DNA of 64,000 bases from an uncultured Lachnospiraceae bacterium (GCA_947564735.1 CANOEC010000004.1:62001-126000); one strand, 5' to 3'; positions 53,555-63,689 are shown, numbered from the stretch's first letter. Program-made: numbers and translations. Notes: generated from the letters alone by a model not told the origin.

Positions 53555-54397
53555 CTAATCCTGTTCAAAACTGTATGATTTCGTGTCTTCACTGTATTCT
53601 CTCATGTCAAGCGTTCCCTTTTTGCCCTCCAGCTCCGGCAGGATATATTGCAGTTTCATGATTTTTTCATCAATATACTGACTATCTCCCAATGCGACTC
53701 TCGCCTCCCCGAACAGAAGCGTGACATTATATTCAGAATCAAAATAAATCCTGTCGGCGGACATGGAATACCTGTCCAGCTGCTGTGTAATCTTAAGCAC
53801 TTCATTGAAGATATTCGGATCTTCCACCGGAAGGGCTTCATGAAGAATCACATGGTCAAACTGAAGCCCCGTCACCTGTGGGATTCCAGCCGTCTTCTCA
53901 GTGGACGTCTCCACCACAATCCCGTCTTTGTCAAAATACACATACCGTCCCAGATATGACACATATCCTGCCAGCGCTTTCTCATACACCGTGATTCTGA
54001 CGGTGTCCTTCGCTTCTACCGTCACATCCATCGTCTGGATAAAGGGAATGTCTTCCATACCTTTATCCCTGTATTTCATAGAAAGGAATAAGGCATTATG
54101 ACCATATCTTCCACTCATGACCATTTCCATAATTTCTTCATTGGTATAATGGACATTTCCTTCCACATATACTGTAGTAATCGTATAGTTATGCACGATA
54201 TACTCATAACCGCCAATCAGGACAGTCAGCAAAACAAGCAGGATAACGGACAGAATCAGCATTCTCTTTTTTTTACTGAAGCGAAGCTTTTCCCCCTGCC
54301 CGTACCTGCTCTTCTCCGGCTTGCTGTCACTGTTCTTGACAAGCCGCAGATTGGGATTTTTTTTCTTTACTTTTCTGACTACTTTCTTGTTAGCCAT
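53555..54397 (-). CDS. divIB: Cell division protein DivIB/FtsQ
   Basis: 280-aa bitopic division protein. A basic cytoplasmic N-terminus (KKVVRKVKKKN), a membrane helix (about 48-68, MLILSVILLVLLTVLIGGYE) and an extracellular POTRA domain (about 70-140, YTITTVYVEGNVHYTNEEIM) precede the beta domain. It stabilises FtsL and class B PBP in the septal complex. 30 bp after murA. AGAGG before the ATG. Confidence 0.9.
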   Translation of the reverse strand: MANKKVVRKVKKKNPNLRLVKNSDSKPEKSRYGQGEKLRFSKKKRMLILSVILLVLLTVLIGGYEYIVHNYTITTVYVEGNVHYTNEEIMEMVMSGRYGHNALFLSMKYRDKGMEDIPFIQTMDVTVEAKDTVRITVYEKALAGYVSYLGRYVYFDKDGIVVETSTEKTAGIPQVTGLQFDHVILHEALPVEDPNIFNEVLKITQQLDRYSMSADRIYFDSEYNVTLLFGEARVALGDSQYIDEKIMKLQYILPELEGKKGTLDMREYSEDTKSYSFEQD

Positions 54398-54427
54398 CTA
54401 AAAACCTCTTGTTATCCGTATCCCGAA

Positions 54428-55678
54428 CTAAGCCAGCTCTGCATCCGCACCTAATTCCCTCAAACTGAGTACGATATCCTCGTATCCCCTGTCTATATAA
54501 TGCCTGTTCGTCACAATGCTGGTCCCTTCCGCCGCAAGCGCCGCAATTACGAGCGCCGCCCCGCCGCGCAGTTCCTCCGCCTGTACAATCGCGCCGTGCA
54601 GTTTACTGCTCCCGTCCACAAATGCCGTGTTTCCATGAACCGTAATCTCCGCGCCCATTTTGCAAAGCGCCGGCACGATACGGAACCGGTTCTCAAATAC
54701 AGTCTCTACGATACGCGCGGACTGCCCCGACGCTGCCATCACCGCCATAAAGGGCGACTGCATATCGGTCGGAAATTCCGGATAACAGCCCGTCTTTAAA
54801 ACATGGCATACCGGCTGGCGTTCTCTTCCGATAACCAGAATCCCATCCTTTTCGCGAACCACCGACGCCCCCATCTCTATTGCATAAGATAGAATACTTT
54901 CCATATGGGAAACCGGCGCATCGCGCAGAAAAATCTGTCCGCCGGCGCACATACACGCGCATAGATAAGTTCCTGCAACGATACGGTCTGCCGGCACACG
55001 ATATCTGACCGGATGCAGTCCCTCCACACCGCGGATGACAAGACAATCGGTGCCAATCCCCTCAATTTGCGCACCGGCGCACTGTAAAAATTCACACAAA
55101 GCCTGTATTTCCGGTTCCCTTGCCGCCGGTCTGATAACAGTCTCTCCCTCGGCAAGCACCGCCGCAAGAATGACATTCTCCGTCACACCCACACTGACAA
55201 AGGGCAGACTCACTACCGCCCCTTTCAGCCGTACCGTCTCAGCACAAAACTCCGTTTCATTTTCCTCTATCGTGACGCCCATTTTGCGAAGCGCCTGTAT
55301 ATGCAGGTTAATCGGTCTGGAACCGATAACACATCCTCCGGGATATTCCATACAGACATTTCCTGTTCTGGCAAGAAGCGCACCCAGAAGCATAATGGAA
55401 GAACGCATGACGCCTACAGAATCCGAAGGCATGTCACACTCCGACAACTTCTCCGTATTCACCCGCACAAGCGTTCCCTCTCTCTTTACCGCACATCCCA
55501 GACTTTTTAACAGTCTTAACATATGATACACGTCCGAAATGTCGGGGCAATTCTCTATTTCACAAGTACCGTTTATCAAAAGCGTCGCCGCAAGAATCGG
55601 CAGCGACGCATTTTTTGACCCTTGTATCGTAGTCTGTCCTTGCAGACATTTTCCACCATAGATACGAACAGCGTCCAT
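54428..55678 (-). CDS. murA: UDP-N-acetylglucosamine 1-carboxyvinyltransferase
   Basis: First committed enzyme of peptidoglycan synthesis, adding enolpyruvate from PEP, 416 aa. The inside-out alpha/beta barrel starts IYGGKCLQGQTTIQGSKNAS; the catalytic Cys is in YPGGCVIGSRP (fosfomycin target). The C-terminal end REELRGGAALVIAALAAEG is typical. The ATG has GGTAACGG upstream. Placed between ftsW and divIB, where Bacillus has murG and murB. Confidence 0.96.
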   Translation of the reverse strand: MDAVRIYGGKCLQGQTTIQGSKNASLPILAATLLINGTCEIENCPDISDVYHMLRLLKSLGCAVKREGTLVRVNTEKLSECDMPSDSVGVMRSSIMLLGALLARTGNVCMEYPGGCVIGSRPINLHIQALRKMGVTIEENETEFCAETVRLKGAVVSLPFVSVGVTENVILAAVLAEGETVIRPAAREPEIQALCEFLQCAGAQIEGIGTDCLVIRGVEGLHPVRYRVPADRIVAGTYLCACMCAGGQIFLRDAPVSHMESILSYAIEMGASVVREKDGILVIGRERQPVCHVLKTGCYPEFPTDMQSPFMAVMAASGQSARIVETVFENRFRIVPALCKMGAEITVHGNTAFVDGSSKLHGAIVQAEELRGGAALVIAALAAEGTSIVTNRHYIDRGYEDIVLSLRELGADAELA

Positions 55679-55752
55679 ATTCCGTTACCTCTAATCTTAA
55701 AAATATGACCTATTCTATCTATATGGTTTTTCGCTCAAAAGTTATCTTGTCC

Positions 55753-56919
55753 CTATAAATCTTTGAGCCGTATCCCCCTCGCCACGCTTAGGACAAGCCC
55801 GATTTCAATCAAAAGAAACATGACCGAAGAGCCGCCGTAGCTGATAAATGGCAATGAGATTCCGGTATTAGGAATCGTGTTTGTCACAACGGCAATATTT
55901 AAAATCACCTGAATGGCAATATGCCCAAGCACCCCCACAACGAGAAGCGCACCAAACAAATCCGGCGCATTGTTGGCGATTACCATAAACCGCCAGATGA
56001 GCAGAATAAACATGATGATGACCGCAAAGCCGCCGAACAGTCCAAGCTCTTCACAGATAATGGAGAAAATCATATCATTCTGCGCTTCGGGGAGGAAACC
56101 GAGCTTCTGCATACTCTGCCCCAGCCCCTTGCCGAGCACTCCCCCGCTTCCGATTGCATAAAGCGCCTGTATCGTCTGAAATCCCTTGCCGCTGGCATAT
56201 GCCTCCGGGTCAAGCCACGCCAGAATACGCGCGCCTCTGAAGTCCAGAGTATCCACTTGGTTTTCCGCCATCTTTACAATCACAAATACCACAACCGCCG
56301 CGCCCGCCAAGGCAGCCAGACCCAGAAGGACAAATCTCTTATAATCCGGGCAGGACACAAAAAGCATCAATACGGCGATACCGACCACAATAATCGCAGA
56401 GCTTAAGTTCTGCGTAATTCTCCACAACATCAATGCGATCGGCATGGGCACCATCAGTACCATCCAGAATCCTTTGCGGTTCCGTATCTGCTTCCCCATC
56501 GTACAAATCATACTCGCCAGAAACAGAATCATACATAACTTGGCGACCTCCGCCGGCTGAAGGGACAACGGTCCTATGTATAACCATCGCTTAGCACCGT
56601 GCGACTCGTGTCCGAAAGGAATAATCAGAAGAATCAGCACTACCGACACGATGTAGCCGATAACCGCAAATCGTTCCCAGAAATGATACGGAACATTCGC
56701 CACAAAAATCATCGCAGCCAGACCGAGTATCGTCGCAAACAACTGCTTCTTCAGATAATAAGCAGAATCTCCCCACTCCAGATTCGCCTCGTAAGAACTG
56801 GTAGAGTATACCATGATCATTCCAAAGCCAAGCAGGAACAATACGATAAACAGCAGGCTGTAATCCATAAAATTCTCGTTATTTGATTGTCTTCTACGGG
56901 AAGAATTTCTTTCTGCCAC
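55753..56919 (-). CDS. ftsW: FtsW-type SEDS glycosyltransferase
   Basis: 388-aa ten-helix membrane protein of the SEDS family (FtsW/RodA/SpoVE), a peptidoglycan glycosyltransferase that works with a class B PBP. The catalytic-region sequences GAKRWLYIGPLSLQPAEVAKL and NTGISLPFISYGGSSVMFLL (read in parts) are clear. The start is GTG at 56919, directly after the murD stop (TAAGTG). It is the FtsW of the cluster; a SpoVE role cannot be excluded. Confidence 0.94.
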   Translation of the reverse strand: MAERNSSRRRQSNNENFMDYSLLFIVLFLLGFGMIMVYSTSSYEANLEWGDSAYYLKKQLFATILGLAAMIFVANVPYHFWERFAVIGYIVSVVLILLIIPFGHESHGAKRWLYIGPLSLQPAEVAKLCMILFLASMICTMGKQIRNRKGFWMVLMVPMPIALMLWRITQNLSSAIIVVGIAVLMLFVSCPDYKRFVLLGLAALAGAAVVVFVIVKMAENQVDTLDFRGARILAWLDPEAYASGKGFQTIQALYAIGSGGVLGKGLGQSMQKLGFLPEAQNDMIFSIICEELGLFGGFAVIIMFILLIWRFMVIANNAPDLFGALLVVGVLGHIAIQVILNIAVVTNTIPNTGISLPFISYGGSSVMFLLIEIGLVLSVARGIRLKDL

Positions 56920-58299
56920 TTATTCCGATTCCTCCAACTGATTTACAAACTCTTTAAATAACTTCCCTCTGACTTCGTAATTCGGAAACATTCCCCAGCT
57001 TGCGCAGGCGGGTGACAATAACACCGCATCGCCGCTTTGTGCCTCCCGCACACATATTGCAAACGCCTCCTCAAAACTGTCCGCCAGAATGATATTCTCT
57101 ATCCCATGCTTTCGTGCGCAGTCCGCAATCTTCTCTCTCGTCTGACCGATTAACACCAGACATATCACTTTGTTGTCAAATGCCTCTATCCATTCGTCAT
57201 ACTCGCTCTGCTTATCATAACCGCCGCCAATCAATACCGTCGGCTTGCTCATCGCCTTGATTCCCTGAATTGCCGCATCCGGATTCGTTCCCTTGGAGTC
57301 GTTATAATAGTCTACGCCCCTTTTGGTCGCAACGAACTCAATTCTGTGTTCTACCGCCTTAAACTGTCTGACCACACGCAAAACCGTCTCCACAGGCACA
57401 CCCATTGCCCGCGTAATCGCGATTGCCGCCATCACATTCTCCACATTGCACATGCCCACCAGACGCATCTCGTGAATATTCATAAGTTCCCTACTGCTGC
57501 CGTCCTGCGCATAACAAATCATCTCGCCATCCAGATAATAGCCATCCGTTAACCGCTCTGACGACGAAAACCATACCACATGCGCCGGGCATCTGTCGCC
57601 AATTGCCTTCGTATATGGATTATCATAATTGAGCACACATGTCTGTCCTGCCCTCTGGTTCTTCGTAACAGCTTCCTTAACTGCGGCATAATTTTCCATT
57701 GTGTGATGCCTGTTCAAATGATCCGGCGTAATATTTAAGATTGCAGACACTTCCGGGCAAAACTGTTCTGTCGTCTCCAACTGGAAACTGCTGATTTCCG
57801 CCACCGTCACCGTCTCATCCGTGGAATCTGGCGCAGTCAGCGTATAGGGATTCCCGATGTTCCCTACCACCTGCACATCACTGCAGTGCGCCGCCATAAT
57901 CTCACCTACAAGCGATGTCGTCGTCGTCTTGCCGTTCGTGCCGGTGATGCCGATCACCTTTCCTCTGCCGAGCCGGTAAGCCAGTTCAATCTCCCCCCAG
58001 ATGGGAATCTTTTTCGCACGGAACCGCTCCGCAAACTCCGTGTCCGTAGGCACGCCCGGACTAAACACTGCCAGCGCGACATCCGTAAGAGCCTCATCCG
58101 GAAGAGAACCGAGAATCACATCCGCTTCGATCCCCTGTTTTAATTTAGCCCTCACCGCCTCCGCTTCCAGCTTCTCATTCGCATCATACAAAACCGGACG
58201 GGCGCCGACACGCCATAATGCTTCTACCGCACCGGTTCCGCTGAGTCCCGAACCAACTACCAATACTTTTTTATCTTTCCATTCATTTTTGTCAAGCAT
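56920..58299 (-). CDS. murD: UDP-N-acetylmuramoyl-L-alanine:D-glutamate ligase
   Basis: Cytoplasmic Mur ligase adding D-Glu, 459 aa. N-terminal Rossmann-like VLVVGSGLSGTGAVEAL, ATP loop GITGTNGKTTTTSL, HTMENY and NDSKGTNPDA segments are all present. The ATG at 58299 has GGGAG six bases upstream; an upstream ATG adds 14 non-homologous residues. Followed without a gap by ftsW. Confidence 0.97.
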   Translation of the reverse strand: MLDKNEWKDKKVLVVGSGLSGTGAVEALWRVGARPVLYDANEKLEAEAVRAKLKQGIEADVILGSLPDEALTDVALAVFSPGVPTDTEFAERFRAKKIPIWGEIELAYRLGRGKVIGITGTNGKTTTTSLVGEIMAAHCSDVQVVGNIGNPYTLTAPDSTDETVTVAEISSFQLETTEQFCPEVSAILNITPDHLNRHHTMENYAAVKEAVTKNQRAGQTCVLNYDNPYTKAIGDRCPAHVVWFSSSERLTDGYYLDGEMICYAQDGSSRELMNIHEMRLVGMCNVENVMAAIAITRAMGVPVETVLRVVRQFKAVEHRIEFVATKRGVDYYNDSKGTNPDAAIQGIKAMSKPTVLIGGGYDKQSEYDEWIEAFDNKVICLVLIGQTREKIADCARKHGIENIILADSFEEAFAICVREAQSGDAVLLSPACASWGMFPNYEVRGKLFKEFVNQLEESE

Positions 58300-58378
58300 T
58301 CTAATCTCCCATTCATCTACTTTGCAGATAACCAAATCCATGCAGGAAATGCCGCATTTTAGGCATTCTCATTGACTC

Positions 58379-59338
58379 CTACCACACCCCAAGCAATGCC
58401 GTCAGACATAGCAGCGCCGTCACAATGGAAAATACAGCAACTACCCTTGTCTCCGACCATCCGCACAATTCGAAATGGTGATGTATGGGCGCCATCTTAA
58501 AAATACGCTTTCCTCCGGTCATCTTAAAGTATGTGACCTGTATGATGACCGACAAAACTTCTATCATATAAATAAATCCTACGATGACAATAAAAAGAGG
58601 CATCTGCATCATATAAGCCGCCGCCGCCACAAAGCCGCCGAGCGCAAGCGAGCCCGTATCACCCATAAACACACTCGCCGGATAAACATTAAACAGCAAA
58701 AATCCTAGCAGCGCTCCCACCACCGCACAGGTAACCGGTTCAATCCCGCTTCCGGTGCCGATTGCCACTACGCTGAAAAAGGTTGCCACAAGCACCGTAA
58801 CCGAACTTGCCAGACCGTCCAGCCCGTCAGTAAAATTCGTTCCGTTAACCGTTCCTATCACAATAAAAAACAGAATTGGTATATTCAGCCATCCGAAATC
58901 CAGATATGTGCCTTCAAGGAAAGGAACCTTCATAACCAGCGACACATCCGTATAACGCAACAGATAAAAAGTAAAAATCCCTGTCACAACAACCTGCAGT
59001 GCAAATTTCTGCCATGCCCTAAGACCCATGGAGCGTTTTAATACAACCTTAATGTAATCATCCATAAATCCAATCAGTCCAAACCCAAGTGTCAAAAACA
59101 ATATCGGGATGATTTTCGGATAATCCCTGACAAAAAACATGGATGTGATTACCGTACTGACCAGAATAAGGATGCCTCCCATCGTCGGCGTACCGTTCTT
59201 CTTCAAATGGCTTTCCGGTCCTTCCTCTCTTACAGTCTGCCCGACCTTGAGCCGCCTCAAAAAAGGAATCACCACCGGACCTAAGACCACACTCACCGCA
59301 AAAGATATCATAACCGACATTAAAATCGTTGTATTCAT
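58379..59338 (-). CDS. mraY: Phospho-N-acetylmuramoyl-pentapeptide transferase
   Basis: Integral membrane enzyme forming lipid I, 319 aa with ten helices. Catalytic Asp pairs are visible in FMDDYIKV and TDGLDGLAS, and the substrate His in APIHHHFELCGWSE. GGAGGAG stands before the ATG. Downstream of the second PBP and upstream of murD, as in the canonical dcw cluster without murE/murF. Confidence 0.97.
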   Translation of the reverse strand: MNTTILMSVMISFAVSVVLGPVVIPFLRRLKVGQTVREEGPESHLKKNGTPTMGGILILVSTVITSMFFVRDYPKIIPILFLTLGFGLIGFMDDYIKVVLKRSMGLRAWQKFALQVVVTGIFTFYLLRYTDVSLVMKVPFLEGTYLDFGWLNIPILFFIVIGTVNGTNFTDGLDGLASSVTVLVATFFSVVAIGTGSGIEPVTCAVVGALLGFLLFNVYPASVFMGDTGSLALGGFVAAAAYMMQMPLFIVIVGFIYMIEVLSVIIQVTYFKMTGGKRIFKMAPIHHHFELCGWSETRVVAVFSIVTALLCLTALLGVW

Positions 59339-59412
59339 AACTCCTCCATCACCATCTACCCATCAAAAACCGCTTCTCTGTATGCCATGGAACGCATCCT
59401 TCACATCTACTC

Positions 59413-59435
59413 CAAGAACAGCAAAGCTGTTCTTG
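59413..59435. repeat. Perfect hairpin next to the tandem repeat
   Basis: CAAGAACAGC-AAA-GCTGTTCTTG, a 10-bp perfect stem. No U run follows on either strand. Confidence 0.5.
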
Positions 59436-59436
59436 A

Positions 59437-59552
59437 GAACATGACTTAGTTTTACTTAGGCTATGTTTTATGCAGCCTTAGTAAAACTTCATGTGAACAT
59501 GACTTAGTTTTACTTAGACCGCGTTTTTTGCAGCCTTAGTAAAACTTCATGT
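59437..59552. repeat. Two 58-bp tandem palindromic repeats after the PBP gene
   Basis: Units at 59437-59494 and 59495-59552, nearly identical except in the loop (GGCTATGTTTTAT against GACCGCGTTTTTT). In each, ACATGA-x-AGTTTTACT is complemented by AGTAAAACT-x-TCATGT, so each forms a long hairpin. The second unit contains the stop codon of the PBP gene (59547-59549). Together with the hairpin at 59413-59435 they fill the 208 bp before mraY. Confidence 0.8.
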
Positions 59553-61298
59553 TCTATTATAGTCCATCTTCTCCAAATATGGAAGAATGTTTTCAAAAAG
59601 CTGCCGGACCACCGGCGCCGCTATCTGCCCGCCATAATATGTCCCCTGCGGATGATTGATGATCGCCACAGCTAATATCTGCGGATTATCCGCCGGGGCA
59701 AATCCAAGGAACGAAGCAATATATTTGCCGCTTCCTCTGGGCAGTGTCTGGCTCGTAGCCGTCTTGCCGCCGACACGGTATCCTTCAACAGCCCCATTCT
59801 TGCCGCTTCCTTCCGCCACGACCTGCTCCAGAATATACCGCATCGTCTCGGAAGTCTCAGGGGACACCACATTGTCCCTGACCGGATAGCTGAACACATG
59901 ACTATTGCTCCCGTCAGAATCCGCCACCTTGACGCCGAAATGAGGCGTCACCCGCCTGCCGCCGTTCACAATCGAGGAAGCCGTCACCGCAAGCTGAATC
60001 GGCGTAATCTGAAAAGACTGCCCAAATGAAATTGTCGCAAGTTCTACCGGACCGATATTCTCCACATTATGCATAATCGTTCCGGCTTCTCCGGGCAAAT
60101 CTATGCCCGTCTTATCCAGCAGACCGAACTGCTTAAAATAGGAATAATACCGTTCTACTCCGATTCTAAGCCCGACGGTAATAAAGACCGGGTTGCAGGA
60201 ATTCATCGTGCCCTGCACAAAGTCCTCCGCACCGTGTCCGCCCACCTTATGGCATCTGATTCTACGGTCCTCCACCATAATATATCCCGGACAATTAAAC
60301 GTATCCGTGGGCTTCACCGCCCCCGATTCCAGCCCCGCGGCAGCCGTGATAATCTTAAAGGTAGAACCCGGTTCATAGGTATCGTTGATACAGCCGTTAC
60401 GCCACATCCCATTTAACAGCTCCTGCTTTTTCTCTTCACTGAGCGCGTCGCTTTCTACCGTATCGGGAAGTGTATACGGGTCGTTTAAGTTAAATTCCGG
60501 CACATTGACCATCGCCAGTATCTCTCCGTTCTGCGGATTCATCACGAGAATGGATACGCTGTCCGCCTCCTTGGTCTCCATCGTCTGCATCGCCAGCTGC
60601 GTCGCATAACTTTGAATGTTCATGTCAAGACTGACATAAAGATCCTGCCCTTCGACCGGTTCTACCCTCTCTTCGCCCTCCTCCGCCACTTCTACGCCCT
60701 TTGCGTCAGTCACTGTTAAAATAGTTCCCGCCTCACCCTGCAAATATTCCTCGTAAATGACTTCCAGTCCTATGATTCCCTGATTGTCTCCGCCGGTAAA
60801 TCCAAGCACCTTGGAACCCAGTGAATCATATGGATAATATCTCTTATAGTCTTCATCCACCTTCACGCCGTCCAAATCGTAGGCTCTGATTGCATCGCCA
60901 ATACTTTTGTCTACATTGCTCTTAATCTTCTCGATAGAAGAATACTTCTCCACCCTCTTACGGACATATTCCTCCGACAGTCCCAGCTCCTTGCACAGCA
61001 CAGCAATCACTTCCTCCTGATCGGTAATCTGGCTGTGAATCACGGATATGGTACATACGGTCCTGTTATCCGCCAATATCTTTCCGTTCGCATCAATAAT
61101 ACGTCCTCTTGCCGCCTTGATGCTCCGCTCCCTCTCATGCAGCTCTTTCGCCCGCATCGTATAATATTCCGACTGAAAAACCATCAGATATACCAGTCTT
61201 CCCATCAACACCGCAAATACGAACAGACAGAGAAACATCACCGTCACCGTCTTGCTCCTGTGATACGTCTTGTGTAAATGGGCTGTCTCCTGCGCCAT
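59547..61298 (-). CDS. Class B penicillin-binding protein (SpoVD/FtsI-like)
   Basis: 583-aa membrane transpeptidase. Short cytoplasmic N-terminus, one membrane helix (about 20-38), a dimerisation or pedestal domain (about 45-230) and a transpeptidase domain. Active-site motifs: STFK (catalytic Ser, about residue 310), SCN in MNSCNPVF, and KTAT where KTGT is usual. No PASTA domain is present. It is the second PBP in tandem, 102 bp after the first one, in the place of Bacillus spoVD, though its length is shorter. Function in vegetative septation or spore cortex cannot be separated by sequence. Confidence 0.88.
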   Translation of the reverse strand: MAQETAHLHKTYHRSKTVTVMFLCLFVFAVLMGRLVYLMVFQSEYYTMRAKELHERERSIKAARGRIIDANGKILADNRTVCTISVIHSQITDQEEVIAVLCKELGLSEEYVRKRVEKYSSIEKIKSNVDKSIGDAIRAYDLDGVKVDEDYKRYYPYDSLGSKVLGFTGGDNQGIIGLEVIYEEYLQGEAGTILTVTDAKGVEVAEEGEERVEPVEGQDLYVSLDMNIQSYATQLAMQTMETKEADSVSILVMNPQNGEILAMVNVPEFNLNDPYTLPDTVESDALSEEKKQELLNGMWRNGCINDTYEPGSTFKIITAAAGLESGAVKPTDTFNCPGYIMVEDRRIRCHKVGGHGAEDFVQGTMNSCNPVFITVGLRIGVERYYSYFKQFGLLDKTGIDLPGEAGTIMHNVENIGPVELATISFGQSFQITPIQLAVTASSIVNGGRRVTPHFGVKVADSDGSNSHVFSYPVRDNVVSPETSETMRYILEQVVAEGSGKNGAVEGYRVGGKTATSQTLPRGSGKYIASFLGFAPADNPQILAVAIINHPQGTYYGGQIAAPVVRQLFENILPYLEKMDYNRT

Positions 61299-61400
61299 AT
61301 AGAAAACCTCACAAAAAGGTATTAATATAATTTATTACCGTTTCCATGAGGTTATTCGTAATGTAAACTATTTGTGACTGAAAATGATTCTTATCCCATA

Positions 61401-63689
61401 CTATTCTTCCGCTTCACCCTCTGGCGGCGCCGGAGTATCTCCTTCGCCCGTTCCGGTTTCTTCCTCCGGTTCTTCCTCGCCTAATACACTGCCGCCGTTT
61501 ATCTGTGCTCCGGTATCCGGGTCAAACAAATCACCCGTCGCTGGATCTTTCAGATAACCTGTCTCCGGATCTAACGGAAATGTCTTCCACACTTCTCTCT
61601 GTGCCCTGTCTTCCGATGACTCGCCTTCCGCCGCGCCCTCTTCGTCACCTTCCGTTCCCGTTCCGTCTTCTTGACCCTCTCCTTCCGGATGAATGGGATT
61701 CCCCTCTTCGTCCAGCTCTTCTTCCGTAGCAGTATCCTGCATCCTAATCTGGATTTGTAATTCTTCCAGTTCCTCCCGCTCTTTATCCGTCAATTCCTCT
61801 GTCATAAAAATATTCAGATAGGGGAGCGCCTCCGTCAGTATTTTCTTGACGATTCGAGTTGCAAACTTTGCATCATCCTGATACTGGACATTCGGTCTGT
61901 CCACCACCACATAGATGGCTATCTGCGGGTCATCCGCCGGCGCATACCCGAAGAACGACACGACATACTCATTATTCCTACGCGGAATCGTCTCAGCTGT
62001 TCCGGTCTTGCCGCCAATCATATACCCCGCCGGCCGCGCCGTCTTACCGGTACCATTCTCACCTGTCACCACCGTATTACAGAATTCTATGATGGTATCG
62101 CTCGTTGTCCGCGAAACCGTCTGCTTTAAGACTCTCGGTTCGATATTTTCTAACGTCGCGCCGTCCGCTGTCGTAATCTTATCCACAACATGGGGTTCAT
62201 AGTAATAGCCGCCGTTAATCAACGAGCAGAATGCCGCCATCGTCTGAATCATCGTCGAGTTATAACCTTGTCCGAAGGAATTGGTGGCAAGCTCCACCAT
62301 TCCCATCGTATTTTTGTTGTATACCATGCTTGCCGTTCTGGCTTCTCCTGCCAGATCGATGTTGGTCTTTAATCCAAATCCAAACAGATGCTGATAATCC
62401 ACAAATTCACTCTTTCCCAGCTTAAACGCAACATTCATCAGCACCACATTGCAGGAGCGTTCAATACCCTCCTGCACGGAAAGATAGCCGTCACCGTACT
62501 TGTTGTGGCATTTGATGGGCTTTGGCCAATCCGCCACCTGCAGTCCGCCCTCACAGTTAAAGGATTCCGTACCGGTAATCGCCCCGCTCTCAAGCGCCGC
62601 CGCCACCGTAAAGGGCTTCGACACCGAACCCGGCTCATAGGCATTGACAATACAGAAATTCTTCCACAGGGAATCCAGCTGCCTGTATATCTCCTCGTCA
62701 TTCATGCCCCTGATATCTTCCTTCGTCACAGCTTCACCCGTTCTGTTGCCCTTTTCATCCACCAGCGGCATTCCGATTAAATTATCGGTATTCCTTACAT
62801 CATTCAAATCATATGCCGGGTAATTTGCCATCGCAAGCACCCTGCCCGTGTCTACCTCCATGATGATGCAGCCCACATTCTCCGCGCCGTTGCCGGGTCT
62901 GAAACTGTCTTTATACTCCTCATTATAGTCTACTAAATACTTTTCTACGATACTTTGCAGATTCGCATCGATTGACGTCTGGATATTGCAGCCATCCACC
63001 GCCGGAATGGTTGTCCGCTCCAGGTTGGAATCGTCATTTAAATAACCGTACTCTCTTCCATTCGTTCCGCTCAATATATCGTTGTAATATTCTTCCAGAC
63101 CATAGGTTCCCTGATTATCGTTGGTCGTAAACCCGACAACATCGCAGGCAAGCGAACCGTTCGGGTATTCTCTCTTATACTCATCCTCAAACCAGACACC
63201 TTTGATATTCTTACCGTTCTCCGGGTCTTTTGCCATCTCCTGAAACGCATTCATCTTCTCATATTCCACACGTCTTGCCATCACATAATATGAAGAATTG
63301 GGATGCTCCGCGATATATGTTCTGACCTCGTTTGTGTCAATCGAGAAGCATTTGCGGAGCGCGTTCAGTGTAGGCTCTAAGTTTGCCTCGTCGTTCATCA
63401 ATATCTTTGTGTCCAGAATCACATTGTATACTTTGTTGCTGACCGCCAGAATCGTGCCGTTGGAATCTACGATATTGCCTCTCTTAAAGGGAATCGTCGT
63501 CGAGTCATATTCCTGCTGTGACAATACGTTTTTCTTATATTCCTCTCCATTGTCTCTGGTAATCAGAAACATCTGGACGCTTAACCCCACAAAAGCTATC
63601 AGTATAAAAAGAAATAATACCAATAGCTTCTTCTGCATTTTAATTGTAAATCTGTTAACAGGACTACCTGCTTTCGTTTGCCTTTTCAA
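61401..63689 (-). CDS. Class B penicillin-binding protein (FtsI/PBP2B-like) with acidic tail
   Basis: 762-aa septal transpeptidase. Membrane helix (about 21-42), pedestal domain (about 55-260), transpeptidase domain with SVSK (catalytic Ser), SCN in ERSCNVVLM and KTGT. The last about 120 residues are an acidic, Gly/Glu/Pro-rich tail (EEELDEEGNPIHPEGEGQED onwards) that replaces the usual PASTA pair. The start is TTG with AGGTGA upstream, since no in-frame ATG fits. Follows the ftsL-like gene by 27 bp. Confidence 0.9.
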   Translation of the reverse strand: MKRQTKAGSPVNRFTIKMQKKLLVLFLFILIAFVGLSVQMFLITRDNGEEYKKNVLSQQEYDSTTIPFKRGNIVDSNGTILAVSNKVYNVILDTKILMNDEANLEPTLNALRKCFSIDTNEVRTYIAEHPNSSYYVMARRVEYEKMNAFQEMAKDPENGKNIKGVWFEDEYKREYPNGSLACDVVGFTTNDNQGTYGLEEYYNDILSGTNGREYGYLNDDSNLERTTIPAVDGCNIQTSIDANLQSIVEKYLVDYNEEYKDSFRPGNGAENVGCIIMEVDTGRVLAMANYPAYDLNDVRNTDNLIGMPLVDEKGNRTGEAVTKEDIRGMNDEEIYRQLDSLWKNFCIVNAYEPGSVSKPFTVAAALESGAITGTESFNCEGGLQVADWPKPIKCHNKYGDGYLSVQEGIERSCNVVLMNVAFKLGKSEFVDYQHLFGFGLKTNIDLAGEARTASMVYNKNTMGMVELATNSFGQGYNSTMIQTMAAFCSLINGGYYYEPHVVDKITTADGATLENIEPRVLKQTVSRTTSDTIIEFCNTVVTGENGTGKTARPAGYMIGGKTGTAETIPRRNNEYVVSFFGYAPADDPQIAIYVVVDRPNVQYQDDAKFATRIVKKILTEALPYLNIFMTEELTDKEREELEELQIQIRMQDTATEEELDEEGNPIHPEGEGQEDGTGTEGDEEGAAEGESSEDRAQREVWKTFPLDPETGYLKDPATGDLFDPDTGAQINGGSVLGEEEPEEETGTGEGDTPAPPEGEAEE

